NCBI GenBank assembly: GCA_001579985.1
Contig: LRSR01008500.1
Coordinates: forward strand, 1 to 26,656
DNA: 26,656 bases
Direction of reading: 5' to 3'
Origin: Hypsibius dujardini
Lineage: Eukaryota > Tardigrada > Eutardigrada > Parachela > Hypsibiidae
The position numbers and the translations under genes were made by a program. Below, piece by piece: positions 10,055 to 19,615 of the stretch. Under the pieces are notes generated by a model that saw only the letters and a program-made list of their open reading frames with translations, did not search any database and had not been told where the DNA came from. Each line of letters starts with the position of its first letter. Positions within the stretch are counted from its first letter, which is position 1.

Positions 10055-10998
10055 CTAATAGCGTTGGCGGCTGGTTCGTCGACGTCTGTGCTGCTGACAA
10101 AAAAAATGTGATTTCTTATGTAACTGTGGAACGGCTAAAGGCTATCCAGTTTCACCGGTTTCACCGGTAATTGCATTAGTATTTCGGACGTCACGACCGT
10201 AACAGTTGGTATACCCAATAAGTTACCCTACTGAATGACCTGTGACGTAACCTGTTTGGTACCACTGGTTATTAAGTTCAAACGTTGGTAATGCAAATTC
10301 CAAAGCCAGTGCGTTAACTTAATCCCGACACGTTTGCTACCAAACGTCAAAAAATTGGTAACCAGAAGATCCGAATAGGCAATATACTAAGTAAATACCG
10401 AACAGTACCGAATAGTAACCGAGCCCTGAGTCCATGGGAGCAGCCCAGGGAGATTGGTAGCCATGGGTAACCATCTGGTAATCCAATGCTAGCCAAGATC
10501 TTCCCGCCCCCTTTCTCTTCTAGAATACTTAGTGCGAGCAGGCACAATCAGGTGCGGTAGGCCTACTTACACGACGACGATGCGAGCGCCTCCCCTTACG
10601 CCCCTGCGAGTGCGATCGGGATCGGCGACCTCCCTATATATACATATATATATAAGCATCAATTAGAATGTATTTTGGCTTTATATGGAATCAATTCCGC
10701 CTAAAACTACGAAGCCCAAAAACTTACACGGCGAGAACGACGCTGTAAAAAAAACGTAAAAAAATATCAGCAAAAGCCAGCCAAACATCTAAGCGGAGCT
10801 CTAAGTGGACTTACGTAAGACCGAGATCGAGAGCGTCGTTCGCGGCGGCTCTGGCGGTGAGATCGTCGACGGGAACGACTTCCCTTAAGTGAGGAAAAAT
10901 TATACAAAATTTAGCTAAGTAAGAATATTTTGTTTTGGAATTTCGGAAGAAAAGGGTGAGGGCCGATTACTTACTCTTCGACTACGTCTACGCGACAT
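10055..10998 (-). CDS. Protamine-like small Arg/Ser-rich nuclear protein, 5 exons with a 15-nt microexon
   Basis: Exons on the minus strand: 10975-10998 (MSRRRSRR), 10815-10883 (GSRSRRRSHRQSRRERRSRS plus RSY), 10728-10742 (RRSRR), 10571-10633 (begins GGRRSRSHSQ, ends RRSHRRR) and 10055-10093 (QHRRRRTSRQRY, stop). All four introns (91, 72, 94 and 477 bp) are phase 0 and every donor is exactly GTAAGT. Acceptors are pyrimidine-rich except the third, which ends in a TA-repeat. The ATG has an in-frame TAA two codons upstream. The product is 69 aa with 35 Arg and 15 Ser, no Cys and a terminal Tyr. Size, composition and the Tyr end match sperm protamines, which displace histones and compact DNA; the embedded SR dipeptides would be SR-kinase sites. 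It could instead be a short RS-domain peptide, but no RRM is encoded nearby. The gene structure is strong; the protamine role is inferred from composition. Confidence 0.8.
10337..10519 (-). other. Possible alternative terminal exon of the Arg/Ser-rich gene
   Basis: Within intron 4, an acceptor-like TATTCTAG precedes a phase-0 frame open for 60 codons, starting KRKGAGRSWLALDY and becoming hydrophobic and aromatic before a TAG. Splicing from exon 4 would leave a 51-bp intron and replace the 12-residue basic tail. Composition is unlike the rest of the protein and another minus-strand frame is also open here, so chance openness is as likely as a real isoform. Confidence 0.2.
10457..10471. promoter_or_regulatory. 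RFX-consensus match inside intron 4
   Basis: GTAGCC-ATG-GGTAAC fits the vertebrate-style RFX consensus (GTNRCC, 0-3 nt spacer, RGYAAC) with no mismatch. It lies in the large last intron of the Arg/Ser-rich gene and about 2 kb upstream of the first DCDC2-like gene, so its target, if any, is unclear. Confidence 0.25.
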
Positions 10999-11130
10999 GC
11001 TGGCTTAGTGTTAGATACGACAGAGGAAAAACGGGCTGTGGCTGAGTATGGAGTACAACAAATGCGACCTGATCGGTAGGGAACCCAAACTACGACTGGC
11101 TGGTCCGCCCGACTGGGAGACCCTAGTAAT

Positions 11131-11160
11131 CTTGGCAACCGGGGAGAGCTAGTTGCCAAG
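11131..11160. promoter_or_regulatory. Inverted pair of X-box half-sites upstream of the protamine-like gene
   Basis: CTTGGCAAC at 11131-11139 and GTTGCCAAG at 11152-11160 are perfect inverted copies separated by 12 nt; each contains an RFX half-site (GTTGCC). The left half is also part of a one-mismatch full X-box (GTAATC-TT-GGCAAC, 11126-11139). The pair sits 133-162 bp upstream of the protamine-like start codon. RFX2 drives spermiogenesis genes in mammals, so the position is suggestive. Confidence 0.35.
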
Positions 11161-12514
11161 AGGCTCAAGCTCTTGTAATGGGTTAGCACGCGTGAAATAC
11201 AGCTGGAAAACGTGACTTTGTAAGTGACAAGACAATAGCGCGGTTCCGATTCAGATGAGTACTGTGTCGGTTTGACCGTTCCTGGATCAGGACCAACAGC
11301 TTTGTCGATGTGAATCTTGCCAATAAGTCTGGGTATATGAACAAGACTTTGTAAAAGGTTAAGAGAACGGACGGGACATGTTTCATTTAAAACGGCAATT
11401 CAACCAATATTTCAATTTCGATATGTATACTAACATACGGAGGAGAAGCTTGCGAAGTTAGAAAATTATTCACCCGGTTCAACTGCTGAGAAGTACTAGC
11501 TTTTAATACCAATCAGCAGGGAGAATTCGTACTTTTCAAATGATAGATTCAAACTGTTTCTGCATAGGCAACAAGTAGAGAGTATTTCCTTGTAAAGAAT
11601 CCCTAAAAAAACTTTTCCCATACCAAAAAGGACACATACTGTAGCTCCACATTCAGTGATGTCAGACAAACCTTCCCACTAAGACTCAGCGGTTTTTAAT
11701 GCACAGTTTGGCCTTGTTGATGTACAACATTGGATTGGTTATTGATTGAGAAAGACATATTATTTACACCTCCATTCGTTCTCGTTTGAAACATTGACAC
11801 ATTAACGTTTATTGGATCTTTTTTTCTGATCTAACTAAAAGGTAGCACTTGGCAAGTGGAAATGAGTACAAACAGTTAAACCAAAATTCCTATTAAAAGG
11901 AAAGCTAAATAGACAGACTACAGAAAAGACCGAGTATTCTAGCGTGCAAGGTGCGAAAGAGCGAAACGGAGTGCGAGCAGGTAGAACGAAGAGTCGAATA
12001 GTCAAACGGAGAGCCGACGGAGCCGAAACGGAGCACAATGTCGGGAAGTTTTGCGTTGTGGCGAATGATTGTATTGTTGAGAGAAAAGAAATCGCTGACT
12101 GAAGCTACCTTGTGTAAAGTAATGAGGATTGAATTAAAGCCCGCAGGCATAACCGAAGTCATCAAGAGGGATAACGGATATTAAGGTTCCACGTACAAAG
12201 TACGCATGGAGATATTTTACCTGCCAAAAAATCTTAAACATAAATTTCGGCTAGGTAAATTGTTTAAGGTGTGTAAAGTTTCCATGGTCGCGACAGCAGA
12301 CGTTGACCACCAGCGGGTGCCTCATTCTATCTGGAAGGCCTCGTAATATATTCCTCACACCGTTTAAATACCATTTCTACGACATAGACACGTAGAACAA
12401 GCAGCATCTACTACTTTGTAATAAAAAACAAACAGTCCTTCGTCTGAACAACACCTCTCTGCAATAACAATTCAAAATATACTTCTCTCATATTCTCATC
12501 GGGAAAGGCAAACA
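11161..12514. other. Non-coding spacer between divergent genes
   Basis: Lies between the minus-strand protamine-like gene and the plus-strand DCDC2-like gene. Short frames on the minus strand (11183-11386, 11835-12165) carry no recognisable domain. A patch around 11940-12045 repeats motifs such as GAAACGGAG and ACGGAG. No TATA box or consensus X-box was found in the last 330 bp before 12515. Confidence 0.4.
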
Positions 12515-15500
12515 ATGCCAGCGTACACTGCTCCGGATACTATTTTTTCATCCCCTCACAAGACATGCGGCAGCCTGTCCGACAATTCGTGCTTCAGCGA
12601 TGACCTTAACACTGACTCACCGGACATTCTCAGCCAGATTACCAGCCATGCCTCTCTGACTCTAAGCCGGGTCTATGGAGTACAATCTCAGCAACTTTCC
12701 GACAACCATTTAGTCATGATACCTGTTTCAGAAGGCTCTCCGAAAAAGCCGCTTAAAACAATACAAAATGATGATGATGAGGAACACAACAAACGCCCGC
12801 TCCCCTCGGCTCCGCCCCTTTCGAACCACGAGTCGCCTCCAAATAATATAGACAAGAAGGGGCGAAGAATTGGTGGGAAAAACCAACAAGAACTGCAGAA
12901 GCAGGCGGAGGATATTGTGAGGAATCTCATAGCGCCGCAGTCGCAAGTTAGAACGAAAGATGCGCCCATTGTGGCTGAACGTGGTGGTTCCTTAGCGGGA
13001 TCGCATAGCGTCTCGCATCCGATGGAAGAATCGCAAGTTTCGAAGAACCAATTCTTGAGGATTGCCAGCCCTGGGTTGCGGCTCAACGAGGCGGAATTCC
13101 TGCCGACCAACTCAGTAGTTGTGGAGGAGTTTCATCAGCTCTCGAGTGCATTGTATGCGGTACCTGGACCTCCCCATCATTGTGAGCCAATCTGTTAGGA
13201 TTAAAATATTCTAATTAGCAAGGAAACAAATTCAATTACTCGATTGATTAATGTTTTAGAAAGTTAAAATCTTTGATTGAGGATTTCTACTTCGGTCTGT
13301 TTCACTGATTAACAGCTTTGAATTTAGGTTTAGTCGACATTAATGGACTAATTCTAATTTCATTTATTTGTATTATAGTTCAGTCTAGTTTTTGTTTGAA
13401 ACAATTGCCGTTGTAACCCTCAAATATCGTAGGAATTTTGATGCTGTCGTTGCCATAATTCCTGAGAATGTTACTTAAATACTTACTTACTTAAGTAAAT
13501 TGAAACCCAGAAAATAAATTTCCGAAAAACGGAGAGCAACTATTACCGCCCCACAAAACCTCACATAGGATTCTAGCCCTTTTCAGCCCTTGTTGAGCAT
13601 TTGCTGGACCTTCCCAACGACTTTTATGACCACAACGCTCCGATACATTACTTGACTGCTGCAGTCTGTGACGTATTCCATCATGAATTCGAACCAGAGG
13701 CTGTTCAGCAAGGAGAGGCTTTTCTGAGCTCAATCAATACCAAATGGACGGACCCGGGCTTGACGGACTCCACGATGTCCTTAGCCGCCGCCAGTTCACC
13801 GAGCGGTCAGTCCGTCCAGCCAAAACCGCCGGTCGAGCTCACCAGGCCGTCTCCGGCTGCGGAAGAGGCTTGGCCGACTCCGACTGTTGTACCGGAAATC
13901 TTAAAGAAACCGGAGGATTCTCCGGTGGAGCGAAAAGACGGCCCGACCAGAAAGCCGAAAGACCTTCCGTCTCCACCAGCTGTCCTAAATGTAAAAACCT
14001 CGCGGACGACGAAAAAATTTGCGAAACTTGTCACCCCGCATGATGAACATCCGGAGAAGCGTGCGGAAGTTCTTTCAAGAAAGCCGGTGACTCGTCCGCT
14101 CGGTCCTGAAGGTGAAGCGAAGGCTCAGACGGTCCAGTCTCAGCATCATGGGAGCAAAGGCCGCGATTCGCAGCCGGTGCTGCCGCAGTCGCAGCACCGG
14201 GTCTCCAACGGTGCTACGAGAACCTTTCAGTCGCCTCCGCTTCTTGCAAAGGATCAGGACTCGCAGCCAGACCTGCCGCAGTCACAGCATCGTGTGTCGG
14301 ACGGTCAGGCGAAGGTCCTCGAGATTCTCCCTACCGCTAAAGCTGCGGTTGAAGTCGTCAAAACAGGGGGAAGAGCCGATTCGAAGCATCGGCAGTTGGA
14401 GGATGGGTCGCGGACACGTTCACAACTGCGTCGTTTGAGGGGCCGCAAATCGGAGCTGAAGATACCACACCGTGGCTCACAGGTATAGTTTTTAATGTTT
14501 ATTTCTCGGCTGATGCATCAAGAATAAATTATCACTTTGTTTTATAATTTGTTTTTGTAAATTAGTTACTGTACTGCCACGATTTTAAGGGTGGGTTTTT
14601 TGCCCTACAAGTAAATTACTGAACCTCCGGTCCAACTTGTGTTCACTGGTTTCACTGCGCTTTCGGCGGGCCTTAGTCGGCCGTTAATGAACGGAAGTGA
14701 ATCCGTGACGTCACGTACAGTCTATCAGGGGTGGATGGGGCTAAACCCACCCTTAAAATCGTGGCAGTAAAGTACGTAATTTTACAATTAATTGAACAAA
14801 CGTAGGCAACTACAGATAGAATTGCGTCTAATGCTGTATTTTAATAATGTTCTAGAATGATAACCTTTCATTTATATCCTTTATCTTAGATAATGTGTTA
14901 CTTATAATGAAAAAATATTAAAATATTAAGATAAAAGATCATTTGAAATAGTTGATATACGAAATGGTATTCGCAAGTTTTTCCTTTAATTATCATGCAA
15001 ATACTACTGCACTGGTAGGGCAAGGACGCCAGCGCTGACGGCGAACCGAAGGCCCAAATACCGCATCCGCCATCTGAACCTAAAGTCGAACGCAAATCGG
15101 ACAGCGAGTCCAACCAGCGACACCGTGACTCTGCAGATCCGCCCCAGGCGGTTCTCGTGCCCACCGCGCACCAACGTCACTTCTTTGCTAAAGAGGCTCG
15201 ACCGAAACTCTGCAATGACGCGGCTCTCCACTCTGCATCCAAAAAGAAAAGCGGTCAACCGGACGGTTCGGTCAACCAGAAAAAGGATCAACGCGAAGAA
15301 CCACGTGGCCGTCAAGAACCTTCGGGTAGAAAGCCCAAAGAATCCGGCGGGAACCCCAAAAAGGCCGGCGACGACGGCAGAAAAGGTTCCGAACGCAGTT
15401 CGAAGTCGTCACGTGATTATCCACCAATGACGGATGCGCCGACAGTCTCGCAGTCTCTCTCGCAGCGGACGTCGGAGGCAAGTACCTTGGATCGGGATTA

Positions 15501-17004
15501 CACTTTTCATAAGAGTCGTGTCTGGCCGGGTATTGTCACGATGAGTCTGGAGAGGACCTTGCCTCAGGCCAAGAAGATGGTCATCTTTAACAATGAGAAC
15601 CCGACGGGGGCGGGGCATAAGTTTGTCCTGTCGAATCACGCTTACCACAACTGGGACCAGGTGTTGGATGACTGGACCATGAGGGTGCAGCCGAAGTTTG
15701 GGAAGATAAGACGGGTTTTCACGCCGATTCACGGGAGGGAGATACAGGACATTAGCCAGCTGAAGAATGATGCGGTGTATATTGTTGCGGGTGGGCCGCA
15801 TGTGAAGAAAAACCCGCACTTTCCGCCGGCGAGGCAGGTGGACTCGGCGGCAGTGAGAAAAATGTTTAAGCCGGAACGCGTCTCAAAATACACGTATCCT
15901 ATTGATCATGTACGTTAAGGTTGATGCCGGTCAGATTTCTATGTCCTCGTCTGGTTTGTGTGTGTGTGTGGATCAATGCCTCTGCCATTGACCAGGTTTT
16001 TAAACTTATGACCCCTATATTTTTTATTACAGGGTGTTTTGGTACGTCGGAGCGAAACATTGCATCCACTCATTGGGAAGCGACTATTTGATGATGCAAT
16101 GCCAATTGAGTAATCCAATGCAACGATGGGATTATAATTTCTTTCTTGACTAACATTTATTTTGTCTCGATGATTAAACAGGGTGTTTCGTAATGGTGAT
16201 GTCATCTGCTCATCCATCAGAGTCATGCTTAAAGGATACGATCTGTACAACATGGATCGGGTGATGGATGCGATTGGTCAGAAAGTTAGACCTACGAATG
16301 GCGGAGTGAGAAGGTTAAGCGAATGTTTGCACTTATCAGTAGCAATTTTGCTGGGAATTGTTTAATAATATCCAGGCACAGGCAGAGGTACAGGTACAGA
16401 CACAAACACAGAGACAGACACAAACACAGACACAGACACAGACAGGCCCAGGAAACGTTTCAGACACAGTTGCAGGCAACGATCTACATAGAAATAAACA
16501 CAAACCAATAAACAGGATTTTATTAGATTTATTCATGTTTGCAGTTTGATGACGCTTACCGGCAAGCCAATTAATCATGTAAAGGACCTAGTTCCAAGCG
16601 GTTTCTACGTCGCCCTCGGTTTTGTTGAACGGTTTATCAAAGACGTTCAGTATCGCGTGAATGGTGCTCACGAGGAGTTCATCAAGCCCATCATTCGACC
16701 AAACATTCAAAAACGAATCTTTAGAGCTCCAGCCCGCGACGTTCGGCAGTATCCCATTAGCAACCTTCTCCAAATGTCTGACACTTCCCTCGTTAATCAC
16801 GGCTTCCTCCCTAAGAAATGGAAAAAATCCCTCGCAACGTCCGTTCACTCTTCACTCGAGGTGGGGCACAGCGGGCCGGATTATGTGAGCCCTGATAGTC
16901 AAACCAGTATCGTTGAACCCTCTACTAAAGCGCCTGTTAATGATTTAATCACCGAAACTGTACATGAAGTAGCGCGTGAGCTGGAAGGAGCGTTCATGAA
17001 ATGA
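12515..17004 (+). CDS. DCDC2-like tandem doublecortin-domain protein, long N-terminal form
   Basis: Six exons: 12515-13181, 13587-14482, 15019-15909, 16033-16109, 16182-16313 and 16545-17004. Phases are 1, 0, 0, 2, 2, and the CDS of 3123 nt gives 1040 aa. Residues 1 to about 700 are hydrophilic, rich in Ser, Pro, Lys and Arg, with a 31-aa tandem repeat (two copies of DSQPxLPQSQHRVSxG). DCX1 spans about 705-786 (KKMVIFNNENPTGAGHKF to YIVAGGPHVKK), DCX2 about 845-921 (VFRNGDVICSSIRVMLKGYD to FYVALGFVERF); a 120-residue tail follows. DCX1 has NENP where the family usually has RNGD. Exon 5 is exactly 132 nt, as in the downstream paralogue. DCX domains bind and stabilise microtubules; DCDC2 in vertebrates is ciliary. 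Known DCDC2 proteins start near DCX1, so the N-terminal 700 residues are unusual. Start: first ATG of the frame, context AACAATGCC. Exon 4 (77 nt) is the least certain, but only it restores phase. Confidence 0.88.
14162..14305 (+). repeat. 31-residue tandem repeat in coding exon 2
   Basis: Two copies of a Gln/Ser/His-rich unit, 93 nt apart, in the disordered N-terminal part of the first DCDC2-like protein: RDSQPVLPQSQHRVSNG and QDSQPDLPQSQHRVSDG. A weaker related stretch (VQSQHHGSKG) precedes them. The unit length is a multiple of three, so the duplication keeps the frame. Confidence 0.8.
14574..14767. mobile_element. 194-bp MITE with perfect TIRs and TA duplication
   Basis: Lies wholly in intron 2 of the first DCDC2-like gene. 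The ends are perfect inverted repeats of at least 25 bp (start CTGCCACGATTTTAAGGG, mirrored at the right end) and are flanked by TA on both sides (14572-14573, 14768-14769), the target-site duplication of Tc1/mariner-type transposons. It has no coding capacity, so it is a non-autonomous element. Perfect arms suggest a fairly recent insertion. Confidence 0.85.
16373..16448 (+). repeat. ACAGAC/ACAAAC simple repeat
   Basis: A CA-rich array of hexamer-like units (ACAGAC, ACAAAC, AGGTAC) in intron 5 of the first DCDC2-like gene, 97 bp upstream of the exon 6 acceptor. It creates spurious reading frames on both strands. Confidence 0.9.
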
Positions 17005-19439
17005 AGAGCCTTAATGAAATCCAAATTTGATTGGCAGTAAAACTTTCAACTCGTTAAGGTGCAACAAGCGTGTTCACTACATTGGAATTTCTGAAACGGG
17101 ATCACAATTTATTCTTTCTCTCTACAAGTGTAACGGCGGCCTACCGGCTGCCGAGACTTGACAACTTAGGAAAGTCGTAATTTGAATTAAAGATCGCTGC
17201 TCGTTTATTGAAAGCAATAAGCTCGAAGCGTCAACCGGGCTTGGCAAGGACTATAAGGGAAATAATTTGGAATATTGTACACCCCCACGATTTTTATGGT
17301 GCTAGGGGAGGGGTGACAAATTTCTTGGTACTGTAACCCGTAGGGGACGGGAAAAATCAGTGGCGCTGTTATATTCCGCATTAGGGATTACCAGAGATAT
17401 CTGTGGACTTCTAGGACAACGCAAAACTAGCCGAATATCTGGGTGGTAACACTAGTAGTCAAATGACTCTGACCGAAGTGGGGGCTTACAATTTTCACGA
17501 GCCTGCTGTCATGACCCGAATTTGACAACATCTGTAATCGGACGGAGCCCGCGTTGCATATCGACATGTGATTAGGAAACCCTTATTAGTACTTTTAGGT
17601 TCCGGTATGCACCCGGGTGAGCGCTCTGTTCTTGTGCGGGAGGGCCACCGGTAAGCTTGCTGAACATGCCCAGGTTGCAACTTGTGTCTGGCCATAATCG
17701 GGTCACCACTAACGTTCTGTTTGTGCCTGATTTACCATTAGATTCTCCGATTAGGCTCGGGTCATCTAAATGCGCTTTGTCATGCGTGAGTAACGTCACG
17801 GCGATGTTTTGCGATGTTGTTTTAAAAAAAGCGGTTCATTTCTACCCGGATCAGTATTAGGATCATTATTCGAAGCACATTTCCAAGCGGGAGAAATATG
17901 GTTTCACGGTTTCAGTTAAGTTTCATGTTAAAGTTAAACGCAATTTCTATCCGTTTAATGATGCCAATTTTGTTGTAATTTAAACTTAGTGTTAATGTCG
18001 AAGTCTAAGTTTAAGTTTCATAACAAAATTAAAGTCGAACCCTTTTCGGTTTAATGATGTCACTTGAGCTATAGTTTAAACTTTTTAATTGTAGGAAGGT
18101 AGACATTAAAATTAAATAAACTAAACATATTTACGGTTGAACGTGGAAACTTAGAATGAACATTAAACTTTAAACTTCTCAATCGAAAGCTCACTGGCCT
18201 TGGTTAAAAAGACAATTGTTTTGGATAAATGCCCCTTAGAAACATGAAAAAAAAACACAGCGATAATACGAGAACAGTGATGATGATACTAGGTATTACG
18301 AGAAATGTGTTGAATTCTCATTTCTTAAGCTACCGTGTCACCATAGAGCTCGGTAATTGTATTTGTACGTGCTTCAGGCAAGTCGGGAAAATCATAAGCA
18401 GTGTCCATGCTTTTTTTTTCACTTTGTGTCATGAAGCTTTAAAATGTGCAAACTCTTCAACCGATCATACCATTTGAGTATCTCATGGCAAGAGCAGAAG
18501 ATCGGGGTGTATTTTGCCAGGGCGGGCGGAGTCTCGTGGGTTGCTCTACAAAAGCATTTGATTCAGGCAGCTTGACAGGTTGCGGCTACATAATCCACTA
18601 CGAAAGACGTTCGTTTCTTGCTTCTTGATTTTTATGGGAATAGTGATGTTCCCGTTCGTTCACTGTATTGCACCTAAGAGTTGCCCGGTCAATAATGGAG
18701 TTATGATTCAATTATTTGTTAGAAGGTGAAAGCTAAATTTTATATCTGCCAACTGAACGCGGAGCTGCTTCAATACACTGCTGAGGAAGCACAATAAACT
18801 GCAATCAGTGTGTGGTCAGTTGGACACTGCTCTAACAAAACAATGGATTGAAAACCCTAATATAATCATTTCTAACCGCTGCGCGCTAAGCTCGCCCTGA
18901 GACCGGCTTTGACATGGGCTTAATAACGGCTTCGAACTCTTAATGAAACTGGATCTGAAATCATTGGAAATCCCAAAAATTTGAGAAGCCTACATTTGTG
19001 TACTTTTTTGACACAGACATAAGGCTTTATACAATTATTCCTAGAAATAGATTGGACGATAGAAGGGGCGGGCCAGCAAAACTGCGTAGCGATATACCTG
19101 GCCGTCACACCGTCACTCATGCTCATCGCTAAATACGTGTACTGCGTTTTGTTATATACCCGGTCAAGGGGATTTTAGGGCAAGGCACTCGTACGAGAAT
19201 TTTTTCCACGTTAAGGGTTTTGTTCCGCCGTTGGTAATCCCGCTGTTAAAAAAAATCCTCGTGAGATTTCGTTTTACACTTTTTGGGTCGTTCGTCATTT
19301 TTCCTCACCATTTTCTTCTTCTTTTCTTCACGTGTATTATAACGGAAGCATAAATGTTTGCGACGAATCTGATTTTGCTTGAGCACTTTCAACTGAAAGC
19401 AGGTGCATCGCAAACCGCCTCGCAGTGGCCGAAAGATCC
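17005..19439. other. Spacer between the tandem DCDC2-like genes
   Basis: Begins with the presumed 3' UTR of the upstream gene; ATTAAA at 17186-17191 is a possible polyadenylation signal. 17460-17860 is GC-richer with overlapping open frames on both strands (for example 17657-17860 plus and 17572-17799 minus), none recognisable; a decayed transposon is possible. 17913-18110 holds a tandem duplication. No RNA gene was seen. Confidence 0.4.
17913..18110 (+). repeat. Imperfect tandem duplication, about 96-bp unit
   Basis: Two adjacent AT-rich units share AAGTTTCAT near their start (17918 and 18013), CGGTTTAATGATG or CCGTTTAATGATG in the middle (TTTAATGATG at 17954 and 18050) and TTTAAACT near the end. 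The spacing of 95-96 bp is constant, so this is a diverged tandem duplication and not a simple repeat. Confidence 0.6.
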
Positions 19440-19453
19440 ATCCTCATGGTAAC
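19440..19453 (+). promoter_or_regulatory. X-box (RFX site) candidate upstream of second DCDC2-like gene
   Basis: ATCCTCATGGTAAC matches the nematode-style X-box consensus RYYNYY-AT-RRNRAC at every defined position. It lies 163 bp upstream of the start codon at 19616, within the window typical of X-boxes in ciliary genes. At equal base frequencies, roughly one such match is expected by chance in this much sequence on two strands, so the location is the main argument. Confidence 0.45.
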
Positions 19454-19615
19454 GGTAACAGCTAAAACGATAGCCGGGCGCTGAGGACTTCACTGCATAA
19501 AATTCTTTCCACTCGTTGTGTAGCTGAAAGCTGTACTAATTTCCACGAGTGATTCCATCAACATCTTCGTCTCACTGCTACATATTTGAACTATTTCCAA
19601 CTCTGTAATATAAAT

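Noticed and set aside
10347-10547. 66-codon minus-strand frame in intron 4 of the Arg/Ser-rich gene
   Set aside because: Its ATG lies in the intron and its frame does not connect to the Arg/Ser exons; hydrophobic composition looks incidental.
10055-10998. Reading the Arg/Ser gene as a classical SR splicing factor
   Set aside because: No RRM exon was found upstream to 12.5 kb on the minus strand, the first ATG is preceded by an in-frame stop, and the total length is 69 aa. A distant upstream exon cannot be fully excluded because an AG lies just before the ATG.
12688-13110. 140-codon minus-strand frame
   Set aside because: Antisense of exon 1 of the first DCDC2-like gene; Cys/Ser/Phe-rich composition typical of an antisense shadow.
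16183-16365. Treating the DCX2 half-exon as a start of its own small gene
   Set aside because: It begins with an acceptor in mid-domain, and its phase fits exactly between the 77-nt linker exon and the exon at 16545.
16336-16578. Minus-strand frame with Cys-Val repeats
   Set aside because: Produced by the ACAGAC simple repeat in an intron.
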